The notes beneath the pieces are model-generated. The model made no database searches, had not been told where the DNA came from, and saw only the letters and a list, made by a program, of their open reading frames with translations. Of a DNA stretch of 64,000 nucleotides, positions 11,084 through 20,929 are shown piece by piece (the stretch's first letter is position 1; each line of letters begins with the position of its first letter). The position numbers and the translations under genes were made by a program. The stretch is from CBDDBH01 sp965225625 (GTDB taxonomy: Bacteria; Pseudomonadota; Gammaproteobacteria; JADZEE01), in assembly GCA_965225625.1 (NCBI GenBank), contig CBDDBH010000029.1, positions 1 through 64,000 on the forward strand, given 5' to 3'.

Positions 11084-14000
11084 TTGGCTGACTTTAAAAC
11101 TGCGCTACAAGCTCTTTCGCGCGGCGAGCTGGATATCGAGGTTATTACCAGTAATCTCGAGAAGTTGTTGGGAAAACACCCCGCGGAAGGCGCCAAGATC
11201 ATTGAGCAACTGCGCGAGGCTTATTCGGACGACACGATAGACGCGCAGATCTACGCGCGGCTTAAAAAAATCGTTGACCATGTGCACGCCCCACCGGTGC
11301 CGGCCGAAGCCGTTGACGCGGATCAGGCCACCGTGTTTGCCGGTGACGATTCCGCCGACAGCGATGCGACCGAAATTTTGACCGAAGGTGATCGCGATGC
11401 GATCGCTAAGGAAGCCAGACAGGCGGCAACGCAGGTTGATTTTTCCGGCACAAATACCGCCACCTCCAGCAGCGATACCGGTGGGATCGACTTCGATCTA
11501 ACGGGATCGTCCTGGCCCGCGGACGGTACTGGTCAAACCGGGACGGGATTCGCCGAGCCCGCCGCAGCGCAACCCGCCGCCGAGGTCAAAATCGGCCCTG
11601 GCGTAGTTATGAAAGAGCGGTTCGAATTGATGGAGGTGCTGGGTGTTGGCGGCATGGGTACGGTTTATCGCGGCATCGACCTGATTAAAAAAGAAGCCCG
11701 CGACCGCCATCCATATGTCGCCCTCAAGGTCCTGAACGAAGATTTCAAACAACATCCGGATTCGTTTATCGCGCTACAGCGCGAAGCGAGCCGCCAGCAA
11801 AAGCTGGCGCACCCCAACATTGCCACGGTTTACGATTTCGATCGCACCGGCAGTACCGTATTTTTGACAATGGAATTGTTGGAGGGCACGCCGCTCAATA
11901 CCTTCATCAAAAAACAGGTGCGCGCGAAAGGCGGCCTGCCGTTCGAAGAAGCCTTTCCCATGGTCGAAGGCCTGGGACAAGCACTGATTTACGCTCACGA
12001 TCACAACATCGTCCATTCTGATTTCAAGCCGGGCAACTGTTTCCTCAACAAAGAAGGCGTCATGAAGGTGCTCGACTTCGGCATCGCGCGCGCGGTGAAA
12101 AATCCGGGTCAGGCCGAAGGTGAAAAAACGCTGTTTGATCCCGGCAAGCTTGGTGCCTTGACGCCGGCGTATGCGAGCGCGGAGATGCTGGATGGATTGG
12201 ATCCGGTGCCGCCGGACGACATATATGCCCTTGCCTGTGTAGCTTATGAGTTGCTCACCGGCAAGCATCCGTTCAACAAGCTGCCGGCCAATACAGCGCG
12301 CGAAAACAATTTGGTGCCGGCGCCCATAAAAACCATAAGCCGTCGACAGATGAAGGGCCTGGCACGCGGGCTGGCGTTTGATCGAGCAAACCGCAGCGCC
12401 AACACCGCGGAGTTTCTGCAAGAATTCGAAGGTAAATCAAACGCTTTCAAGAACCCGCTCGTCATCGGCGCACTTGCTGCTGTCGTCGTTGCATTGATTG
12501 CCATCGTACCTGTTATGAATTTTATGCACGACAAGAAAATTGACGGCGTCATTGACGATATGCAGACCGGCGATCCCATCGTCATTGAAGAGAGACTCGC
12601 CGAGATAGGCGCGTTCGAGCCCACCGATATCGCCCGCATCAAACTCGAAGCACGCGAATCGATTTACTCTTACTACGAGGCCAGTGTAAACAGCGACATC
12701 AAGGCCTATAACTACACCCGCGCCGACATTCGCGTGAAAGAACTCCGGCAACTATTTCCGGACGCGCGCCAGGTCGACGAGATTGAGGGCATAGTCGAGA
12801 GCAGTCGCGACAATCTACTGAGCGAGCTGAACGAAAATTTCAACAAGAGCTTGGACAATGGTTGGTTGCTCGCAACCTCGGAGTCAGAAACCTATATCGG
12901 TGAAGTACTGGAGATTATCCGCCGCATCGACAATGCCCACCCACTGTTAACGGACCCACGCTTATCCGCGGCTTTTTCGAGTGAATCCGACGACGCATTG
13001 CTCGCTCTGGATTTCGAGCGCGCTCAGTCACTGAGCGAAGCTGGTTTGGCGTTGCTGCCCAAAGACGTCAACCTGATTAACCTGTCCGATAAAATCCGCA
13101 ACACCATGGAGCAGGAAGCCGACAACGCGCGGGTTGCGGATCTGGAATCACAGCTCGAAAGTATCGCTGCCAGCTTCAGCAGTATTGACGATCTGAATGG
13201 CGTGCAAGGCGCGGTCGTTCAACTCTCGTCGGCGGCTCCAGACAGTCCGCTTATCGCCAGTTTATCGACCAAACTGGAACCGATGCTACGGCGTGAACTG
13301 GCGGCCATCCGCGCCAACAAAGATTGGGGACGTGTCGCCTTGCTGAACGAGCAATTTCTACCCATGTTGAGCGCGCTTAAACTCGACAGCGGCATTCGCG
13401 AACTCGACACCGAACGCAACGCTCACTTAAAGCAAGTCGACGGCTTGCTGGCTGATCTCACCAGTGCAATTGCGGCCAACCAACTGGCGCCGCCGGCCAG
13501 CCCTAACGCGACCGCCATACTCGGACAAATTGCGTCCATCGCCGACGGCAGCCCGCGACTGTTACAGGCCCGCGACCAGGTCGCCCAGGCTTATCTGAAA
13601 CAGGCACGTCTGGCCCGCGCCGGCAACGACTGGGATAAAGCCAGACAACAAGTCGCGCTGGCCGAGAAGATACAACCGAGCGACACCCTGCAGACGGCGC
13701 TCGCCAGCGAAATCGACGCCATCGCCACCGCCGAGGAACGCGGCGAGCAACAACTAGCCGCGGACGACCAGGCTCGCCTCGACGCCGAACGGCAGGCCCA
13801 GGCTGACACGCTGCATCGACAGTTCGAACAGCAACTGGTCACTATGGAACCCTCCATCGAAGGTGCGCGCGAGGTCTATGCAACATTGGATGCGTTGGAA
13901 GCGGCCAACCCGACCGATGCACGGCTGACGGAATCTCGCGAGCGCGCAGGGTCGCGACTTGCGCAGTCCGCACAACAGCTCGCCGACGCCGACCAATATA

Positions 14001-16020
14001 CAAAAGCTATTAGCTTGACCCGCGATTATCTCGCGCTGGCGCCGGAATCGGCAGCGCTTGGCCAGACACTTGAACGCTTGCAAGCGAATGCAACAGAGGC
14101 GCTCGCCAACGAGCAACAGTCATCTATCGACAGCGCCAAGCAAAATATTTCGCAGTTGATCTCCGCAGCAACGCTCGACCGCGCCTGGGACAATGCGCTG
14201 CAGGCGGAACTGCAACGACTGACAACCGCGCTGAGCGCGGACGACGCGTGGCTGATGGCAAAACGCGCGGAAATTGCGGAACTCTACGTGGCGCGGGCAC
14301 GTGAGATGCGAGAGGCGCAACGTTTCACTGAAGCTACCAACGTGCTTGATCGCGGCGAACGCATCGCGCCGGCCTTCGATTCGCTTACGGCCGAACGCCA
14401 GCAGTTGGCGCTGGTGCAGCAGGCGTTCGAAAATGAACGCCAGGCGGAGCTGCGCAAAGCTGAGATCGAAGGCTTGAAGCAGACCCTGGTCACCCAGGCG
14501 AAAGTGAAGAAAATCGGCGCCGCGCGCGCAGCTTTCGATAAACTGAAAAAGATATTGCCTGCCACCGATGGCTACCTCGTCAGCGAAGCCCCCGACATCC
14601 TTGCCGATGCGTACTATGCGATGGCGCAAAGTCAGGCCGAGCAAAAGAATTTTGCGTCTGCGCTGAAATTCGCGGATCAGGGTCTGGCGATTGCACCGGG
14701 TAAACAACAACTGGAAGACCTCAAGCGTGAGTACACGGTTAGCGCCTATGCGCAGGATGTCACGGAGGCGGTAAAGTCCGGCACATCCATCGATGTGGCT
14801 GACCTGAAGCCGAAAGTTACTGCGATACGGCGGGCGGATGCGCGAGAATATTCGAGGCTGCGCCGCGAGTGGGTTAAAGCGCTTACCACCCAACTCGACT
14901 TGCTACGCGACAGCCAGCCGCAACTATACAATTCCCTGTTGAAACAGGCGCAACAATTGTTTCCCGATTCTCCCGAACTGGCAGGCACAACGGCGATCGG
15001 GGCGAAACCAATTGGCCCGTCCAGATTCGCGAGCAAAATTCAGGATTTCATCAAACTGCGCCGCTTGAGCAAAGCGCAACAGGAACTAAAGGCAGCCCTC
15101 AAGGAAGAACCGGGGCATCCTGACGTGCGCAAAGCCGAAGCGCAACTCAAAGGATTGCGTCGAGAAGCCGGCGTGCTCTATACGAGCGCGAAAAAATCGC
15201 ACGAGGCGAAAGACTACGAGGCGGCAATAGCCAGCATCGGCCAGGCCATGAAAGCCTGGACAGACAACAGTCGCTTCCGCACCTTGCGCCAGGAGATCCA
15301 GGTGGCAATGCGGCCCGCCGCCGGCACAACGACTACGCCAGGAGGAACGCCGATTACCACCGTCGATTTAGCGCCCGCACCACCTTCACCGCGGCCGTGT
15401 GGCGAGGGCCTGGCGGGCTACGGCTCACGCAAGAAAGGTACCTGTTACGACATGGTCGCCGATAAAGCGCCGGGCCACTGCTGGTGGTTATCCCTGCCGG
15501 TGGCAGCCTCGGCAAGGCTTACGCCATTGGTAAATATGAAGTGAGCGTTCGTGACTTCAACCGCTATTGCAAACTCAGTGGCGCCTGTCAGCCCATCGCG
15601 GCCGCGGAGACCCGTTTGCCGTTGAGTGGTGTTTCCGTTGCGCAGGCGACGGCGTATGCAAAGTGGTTGTCGGCGCGCACCGGCTACACTTACCGGCTGC
15701 CCAACGTTGAAGAGTGGGCCTACGCAGCTGAGGCCGCCGGTAAACAGCCCAAGCGTGACTATAACTGCCGTGTGGAACAGGGCGGGCAACTCATCAAGGG
15801 TCAGGGAACGATGAGCGTCAACACCGGCAACGCGAACGGATGGGGTTTGTACAACTACATTGGCAACGTGCAGGAATGGGTCGATACCGGTAGCGGTGTC
15901 GTTGCCCGAGGTGGTGCCTACAGCGACACCTTCAGCAAATGTGACATATCGCTGGAACGCGCACACGACGGTAGCGGTGACGAATCCACCGGTTTCCGAT
16001 TGTTGCGCGAACTGGGTTAG
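11084..16020 (+). CDS. Membrane Ser/Thr protein kinase with long helical stalk and FGE-sulfatase-like sensor domain, one frameshift
   Basis: Giant kinase of about 1645 residues. A 170-residue N-terminal region with an acidic linker precedes the kinase domain (about 178-440). The domain has the glycine loop LGVGGMGTVYRG, the lysine in ALKVL, the catalytic loop HSDFKPGN and DFG. The loop has Ser instead of Arg before the catalytic Asp, so this is a non-RD kinase. A transmembrane helix (NPLVIGALAAVVVALIAIV, near 457-478) follows, then about 950 residues of Ala/Glu/Gln-rich, TPR-like helices. The C-terminus is an FGE-sulfatase domain with KYEVSVRDFNRYC, YRLPNVEEWAYAAE, NVQEWVD and TGFRLLREL. The frame breaks near 15475: restoring one C in a GGGCC run turns PGHCWW into PGPLLVVIPAGG and joins the two parts. 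The topology suggests a cytoplasmic kinase controlled by an external sensor. It resembles PpkA of type VI secretion but is fused to a TagR-like domain. Confidence 0.87.
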
Positions 16021-16055
16021 ATAATAACAACGCGAAACGCGTACGGGCGAGGGGC

Positions 16056-18161
16056 ATGAACGAGCAATCCCTACGAGGGTTAGCCAGGCAGCATTACACT
16101 GGCGAGATTGACCGTGAGGCCTACCGGCGGCTGCGGCATGAACTCATCGACGGTATCGTCGCCGGGGCGCCTATCGTTGCGTATCAGCCACCGCCGCCCA
16201 AGAAGCCACCGCCCGCCGCGCCAGAAACGCAGGAACCGTCAACGCAGTCATCTAAAGTGCCCTTGTTTGCGGGCCTCGCCGTGGCCGTCATAGTCATTGT
16301 GGTTGTGGCCGTGATGCTGCTACGGGGAGGCGAGCAAGCCACCGTTTCACCACCCGTGGCGACCGCTACCCCGGACGCGGCTGCGCAATTGCGCGGTGCG
16401 CTACAAACATTTCTGGCTGCCAATGACTGGCGCAGCGAGAACCTGGAAGAATTCGCACAATCGTGGCAACAATTCTCGTCGGAACAACGCGCGCGCGTTC
16501 ACGGAACGCTGCTGTTCGAGCACCTTGATGACGCTGTCTACGATCAAATACTGGAGGAACAGGCGCTCGCGGAATTCGACGAAGGCTCAGCAGCATTACA
16601 GCAACAACGGCACCTGCTCAGCTTTGCACAGTCAATGGGGTTGTCCGGCCAACGTTTCGACGAGGTGGCAACACAGTTGGCCGATCAATCGGCGTTCGCG
16701 CTCGCAGACGACAGCGCAAGTCTTGATCCCATGGACGTCGGCGCGGACGTTGTTGCCGATGCCGATTCGTCAATCGCGCAAGAACGCAGCGGACTTAGCG
16801 CCCCAATCGACGCCACCCTGGCCGAAATGCAGGACATGGTCGACCAGGAGATTGTCGAGGGCATCCTGGTAGCAGCCGACGAGGCTGATGACACGCTGCC
16901 ACTTGCAGCGGACCTACCGGAGGTGGCTACCGAAACGCTTGTCGCGGAGCCAATTCAAACGCTGGCGGAGGACGTAGACGTCGATGCCGATATTGTTAGC
17001 GCCATTGACCCCGACGCAGGGCCCGAAATTGTTGAAGCCGCGGCGGCACCAGTCGCCGAAGTTACGCCGGAACCGGTTGCCGCGCCTGAGCCGAGCCCCG
17101 CCGAACCTGTAGCAACCGTTGATGAGCCGGCGCCCGAAGTTGCAATCCAAACGCCGGCCGTCGCTGAAGAACCGCCACCGCCCGAGCCAGTGGCCGTCGT
17201 GGCAACACCGCCAACGCCGGAGCCGGCCCCTGAACCGGTAGTCGCGAAGCCGCAAACGCCGGTTGCCGTAGCCCAGACTCCAACGACAGCGCCCATTGTG
17301 GCGAAACCGGCTACGGAACCCGCGACCGCTAAGAAACGCCCCAAAGGTTGCGTTAGCGAACTGGCTAATAATCGCCGACCATTCTGCCGCGATCGTTTGA
17401 AGGACGCCGGCGGAGGACCAACAATGGTCGTGTTACGGGCCGGCGAATATGACATGGGCGGTTCGAAGTCCGAAGAACAGCCGCAGCGTCATGTGAAGAT
17501 CGCTTACAACTTCGCGATGTCGGTGAACGAGGTGACGGTCGCTGAATTCAGCAAATTCTGTGAGGCAAGCGGTCGTGCGTGTCCGGCGCAACCGTGGCAG
17601 GGCAGCGACTTTCCGGTCGTGAACGTCAGCTGGAACGACGCTCAAGCCTATGGTCAATGGCTCGCCGAACAGACCGGCAAACCCTATCGGCTACCCACCG
17701 AAGCCGAATGGGAATACAGCGCGCGGGCGGGCACCAGCACTAAGTATCCATTCGGCGACGAACTGTTACCTACGCACGCGCGATTCTCATATGCATCCAC
17801 ACCCGATTCGCCGCTGCCCAAAGCCGACCGCTCAATTAATCGCAACGCGTTCCGTCTCTATCACATGGTTGGCAACGTCCGCGAATGGGTCATTGACAGT
17901 TGGGCAGCCGGATATCAAGGCGCGCCGCAAGACGGCAGCGCGCGTGAAGATTCCGCGGTTGCAACCCGGGTTGTTCGCGGCGGGTCATTCAAAGATGGTG
18001 CGGACGCTTTACGTTCAGCGGCGCGCGAACAGTTGGCGGCCACAGCGGCCGACGACGAGACCGGATTCCGGGTTGTTTTGGACTTGAAGGAACAGGCCCC
18101 AAATAGTGACGCCAGCTTGAGCCTAGACGGCCCCTGGTTGGCAGTTCAAAACAACGACTAG
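16056..18161 (+). CDS. Membrane-anchored FGE-sulfatase-domain protein with Pro/Ala-rich linker
   Basis: 701 residues, 35 bases after the kinase gene and probably co-transcribed. A short N-terminal helical segment (ARQHYTGEIDREAYRRLRHE) and a Pro-rich stretch precede one transmembrane helix near 70-90 (AVIVIVVVAVMLL). A helical domain and a long Ala/Pro/Glu/Val-rich, acidic spacer (about 210-430) follow. The C-terminal FGE-sulfatase domain (about 450-690) has LRAGEYDMGG, SVNEVTVAEFSKFC, FPVVNVSWNDAQAYG, YRLPTEAEWEYSARAG, VGNVREWV, VVRGGSFKDG and TGFRVVLD. The paired active-site cysteines of true formylglycine-generating enzymes are not seen. A binding or sensor role, as for TagR-type proteins, is therefore more likely than catalysis. 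The domain should lie in the periplasm. Confidence 0.85.
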   Translation: MNEQSLRGLARQHYTGEIDREAYRRLRHELIDGIVAGAPIVAYQPPPPKKPPPAAPETQEPSTQSSKVPLFAGLAVAVIVIVVVAVMLLRGGEQATVSPPVATATPDAAAQLRGALQTFLAANDWRSENLEEFAQSWQQFSSEQRARVHGTLLFEHLDDAVYDQILEEQALAEFDEGSAALQQQRHLLSFAQSMGLSGQRFDEVATQLADQSAFALADDSASLDPMDVGADVVADADSSIAQERSGLSAPIDATLAEMQDMVDQEIVEGILVAADEADDTLPLAADLPEVATETLVAEPIQTLAEDVDVDADIVSAIDPDAGPEIVEAAAAPVAEVTPEPVAAPEPSPAEPVATVDEPAPEVAIQTPAVAEEPPPPEPVAVVATPPTPEPAPEPVVAKPQTPVAVAQTPTTAPIVAKPATEPATAKKRPKGCVSELANNRRPFCRDRLKDAGGGPTMVVLRAGEYDMGGSKSEEQPQRHVKIAYNFAMSVNEVTVAEFSKFCEASGRACPAQPWQGSDFPVVNVSWNDAQAYGQWLAEQTGKPYRLPTEAEWEYSARAGTSTKYPFGDELLPTHARFSYASTPDSPLPKADRSINRNAFRLYHMVGNVREWVIDSWAAGYQGAPQDGSAREDSAVATRVVRGGSFKDGADALRSAAREQLAATAADDETGFRVVLDLKEQAPNSDASLSLDGPWLAVQNND

Positions 18162-18298
18162 GTCACAATAGCGACCGACATCGTCGCACTGGCAAAAAAC
18201 CTCTCGCGCGCTCGATTGCTTAATTGCTGCCGACTTCCCCTGAGTACTAGCCTCGTGCCCAGGACGGTCACCTGTGCGGATTATATGACGAGCGCACA

Positions 18299-19537
18299 AT
18301 GTCAACCGAGGTAATGGTCGGACGCCAACCGATCTACGATCGCGAACTCGAACTGGTTGCCTATGAACTGTTGTTTCGCGACACACTGACCGAGGATAGC
18401 GCGAGCTTCACCGATGCAGATGAAGCGACATCCCGGGTTATTTTCAACACATTTCTTGAATTCGGCATCGATTACATTACCGAAGGATTACCGGCATTCA
18501 TCAATCTGACCCGCGGGTTTCTGACAGGCCAGTACCCGCTGCCACTGGACAAAGATCTGATCGTGCTCGAAGTGCTGGAAAGCGTCACCGTTGATGCGGC
18601 CTTAGTCTCCCATCTGCAACGGCTATCTGCCGAAGGTTACACTATCGCCCTGGATGACTTCATTTACCGGCCTGAATACGCCGCGCTGGTCGAAGTCGCC
18701 GACATCGTGAAGATCGACTTGCGAAGCATGACGCCGGAAATGGTAGCGGAGCATGCCTGTATGCTGCGTCGTCCCGGCAAACGTTTGTTAGCCGAGAAAG
18801 TTGAAACCGCGGAGGAATTCGAACGCTGTATGCGGCTAGAATTCGATTACTATCAAGGCTTTTTTCTAGCGCAACCCAGCACAATCAGTGGCGACAAAAA
18901 CCCTCAAAACCGTCGCGACATACTGCAACTGCTGACCGCGGTAAACGACCCGGAAGTATCTGCCACGGAGTTAGTCCTGCGGATGAGCAATGAACCGTCA
19001 GTGCGTTCAGCGCTGGTACGTTTGCTCAACACTGACAAGTTGGATCCAGCGCCAACATTCGTCCAGGCCGCAAAGTTGCTGGGTGATAAAAAGCTACGCA
19101 ACTGGTTGAGTTTAATCGCTTTGAGCCGCTTTGATGGCAAACCGCGACAGTTAATTGCAACGTCTATCATACGCGCGAAAATGTCCGAGATACTGGCCGA
19201 CACGGCGGGACTGGAAGATGTCGAGGATTACTTTACCGCGGGCTTATTGACAGGCCTGGCAACACTGTTCCAAGCCGACATCGCACATATACTGGGATCA
19301 CTGCGCGCACCGACCACCGTCACCGCTGCGCTACTGCGGCGCGAAGGAAGTATGGGTGCAGCCTTGGATTGTGTATTGAACTACGAACGTGGCGCCTGGA
19401 ATCGCGTCGCCTTCGGCGAACTCGACAAGAAGATCATCAAGAAAGCCTATCTGCAATCAATTGCCTGGTCACGCGGCATCACAGAGCGGCTGCTCGACCG
19501 CCGGGAGCGTGTGCGCATTGAGACCTCGACTGGCTAG
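18299..19537 (+). CDS. EAL-HDOD signalling protein (YuxH-like)
   Basis: 412 residues. The N-terminal EAL-like domain (about 5-200) begins with GRQPIYDRELELVAYELLFRD and contains LDDFIYRP and VKIDL. The signature EAL reads YELLFR, as in other YuxH-type proteins that are often not active phosphodiesterases. The C-terminal HDOD domain (about 205-400) has PSVRSALVRLLN and AAKLLGDKKLRNWL. Proteins of this architecture act in bacterial signal transduction, probably by binding partners. It follows the kinase cluster after a 137-base gap, so it may or may not belong to that system. The gene downstream, ubiG, starts five bases after its stop. Confidence 0.85.
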   Translation: MSTEVMVGRQPIYDRELELVAYELLFRDTLTEDSASFTDADEATSRVIFNTFLEFGIDYITEGLPAFINLTRGFLTGQYPLPLDKDLIVLEVLESVTVDAALVSHLQRLSAEGYTIALDDFIYRPEYAALVEVADIVKIDLRSMTPEMVAEHACMLRRPGKRLLAEKVETAEEFERCMRLEFDYYQGFFLAQPSTISGDKNPQNRRDILQLLTAVNDPEVSATELVLRMSNEPSVRSALVRLLNTDKLDPAPTFVQAAKLLGDKKLRNWLSLIALSRFDGKPRQLIATSIIRAKMSEILADTAGLEDVEDYFTAGLLTGLATLFQADIAHILGSLRAPTTVTAALLRREGSMGAALDCVLNYERGAWNRVAFGELDKKIIKKAYLQSIAWSRGITERLLDRRERVRIETSTG

Positions 19538-19542
19538 TTATC

Positions 19543-20232
19543 GTGGAAAATATCGATCCTAGAGAAGTTGAGAAGTTCTCCGCCGCAGCCGAGCGTTGGT
19601 GGTCACCCGATGGCGAGTTTCGCACGCTGCACCATATCAATCCGACACGTATCGCCTACCTGCGCGAGCATGTGGAACTCGCCGGACGACGCGTCCTCGA
19701 TGTCGGTTGTGGTGGTGGCGTATTGTCGGAGGGGCTGGCGCAACTCGGCGCCGACGTCACCGGCATCGACGCGAGCGCCGCGGTGTTGGACGTTGCCCGT
19801 GCACACAATCGCGAGCCAGCACTGCGCTACGAATTGGCAACAGCGGAAGACTTTGCACAAAAACACGCGGCAAGTTTTGATGTGGTTACCTGCATGGAAC
19901 TTCTCGAGCATGTCCCCGATGTAGCCAGTGTGGTCCAAGCCTGCGCTGCTCTGCTCAAACCAGATGGGCACCTATTTTTTTCCACCATCAACCGGACACC
20001 ACGAGCATACCTCACGGCGGTTCTTGGCGCCGAATACCTGCTCGCCTTGTTACCGCGCGGTACCCACGATTACCGGCGCTTTCTGCGGCCCTCGGAACTC
20101 GCAACATGGATACGCGCGTGCGGACTCGAGGTAACCGATGTGCGCGGGATGAATTACAACCCGTTCAGTGGTCGTAGCGCACTCAGCACCGATCCGAGCG
20201 TCAATTATCTGCTGCATGCGCGCCACTCGTGA
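19543..20232 (+). CDS. ubiG: Ubiquinone biosynthesis O-methyltransferase UbiG
   Basis: SAM-dependent methyltransferase that carries out both O-methylation steps of ubiquinone synthesis at the inner membrane. 229 residues, GTG start. The N-terminus has FSAAAERWWSPDGEF and HHINPTR, both typical of UbiG. The SAM-binding glycine motif is VLDVGCGGGVLSEGLA, followed by VTGIDAS and CMELLEHVPD. The C-terminus GMNYNPFSG is also diagnostic. Its stop overlaps the GTG start of gph, so the two are translationally coupled. The position upstream of the succinate dehydrogenase block groups quinone synthesis with a quinone-reducing enzyme. Confidence 0.95.
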   Translation: MENIDPREVEKFSAAAERWWSPDGEFRTLHHINPTRIAYLREHVELAGRRVLDVGCGGGVLSEGLAQLGADVTGIDASAAVLDVARAHNREPALRYELATAEDFAQKHAASFDVVTCMELLEHVPDVASVVQACAALLKPDGHLFFSTINRTPRAYLTAVLGAEYLLALLPRGTHDYRRFLRPSELATWIRACGLEVTDVRGMNYNPFSGRSALSTDPSVNYLLHARHS

Positions 20233-20900
20233 AAACCGCAATCTCGGCGGTGTTGCTGGATCTGGATGGAACGCTTGCCGATACCGCGCCTGATCTTGCG
20301 TTTGCGCTTAATGCAGTACGCCAGGAGCAAGGTCTCACTCCCCTACCCTACGCGCAGATCCGCAACCACGTCTCCCACGGCAGCTACCGGCTTATCCAAC
20401 TCGGCTTCGGCATCGATGAATCACAACCTGCCTTCGCCGAGTTACGCGCGCGCCTGCTCGATCATTATGCGGAAAATCTCGTACGCGAAACGCGTTTGTT
20501 CGATGGCATGGATACGGTTCTCGACAAACTCGATGCGCGGCACATTCCCTGGGGCATAGTTACTAACAAACCTGCTTTTTTAACGGAACCACTGCTGGAT
20601 GCCCTGACGCTGACGCCGCGCGCCCACACTGTTGTCAGCGGTGATTCCTTGGCGACACGCAAGCCCCATCCCGAACCATTATTGGAAGCGGCAAGGCAGA
20701 CCGGCGTGCTACCGGGCGATTGTATTTATGTCGGCGATGCACGCGGCGACGTCACCGCAGCGCTGGCCGCGGGCATGAAGCCGCTGATTGCCGGATACGG
20801 CTACATTGACGTTGATGAACAGCCGTCGCTGTGGGGAGCGGCGGGCACCATCGCGCATCCCCGGGAGATCCTCGATTGGCTGGACGGCGATGCCTCCTAG
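20229..20900 (+). CDS. gph: Phosphoglycolate phosphatase (HAD family)
   Basis: Removes phosphate from 2-phosphoglycolate, a product of DNA 3'-end repair and of RuBisCO oxygenation. 223 residues. HAD motif I is LLDLDGTLADTAPDL with the nucleophilic Asp, motif II is VTNKP, and motifs III and IV are SLATRKPHPEPL and YVGDARGDVTAALAAG. The start is GTG at 20229, overlapping the TGA of ubiG. The ubiG-gph pair is common in gammaproteobacteria. Confidence 0.92.
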   Translation: MKTAISAVLLDLDGTLADTAPDLAFALNAVRQEQGLTPLPYAQIRNHVSHGSYRLIQLGFGIDESQPAFAELRARLLDHYAENLVRETRLFDGMDTVLDKLDARHIPWGIVTNKPAFLTEPLLDALTLTPRAHTVVSGDSLATRKPHPEPLLEAARQTGVLPGDCIYVGDARGDVTAALAAGMKPLIAGYGYIDVDEQPSLWGAAGTIAHPREILDWLDGDAS

Positions 20901-20929
20901 CGCGCTGAACCGGTACGCTCGCAGCCACT

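Noticed and set aside
9286..18161. Calling the kinase/phosphatase/FHA cluster part of a type VI secretion system
   Set aside because: No tss/vas genes (Hcp, VgrG, ClpV, TssB/C and so on) occur anywhere in the window; only the regulatory parts are similar.
16056..18161. Formylglycine-generating enzyme activity for the 701-residue protein
   Set aside because: No catalytic cysteine pair and no sulfatase gene nearby.
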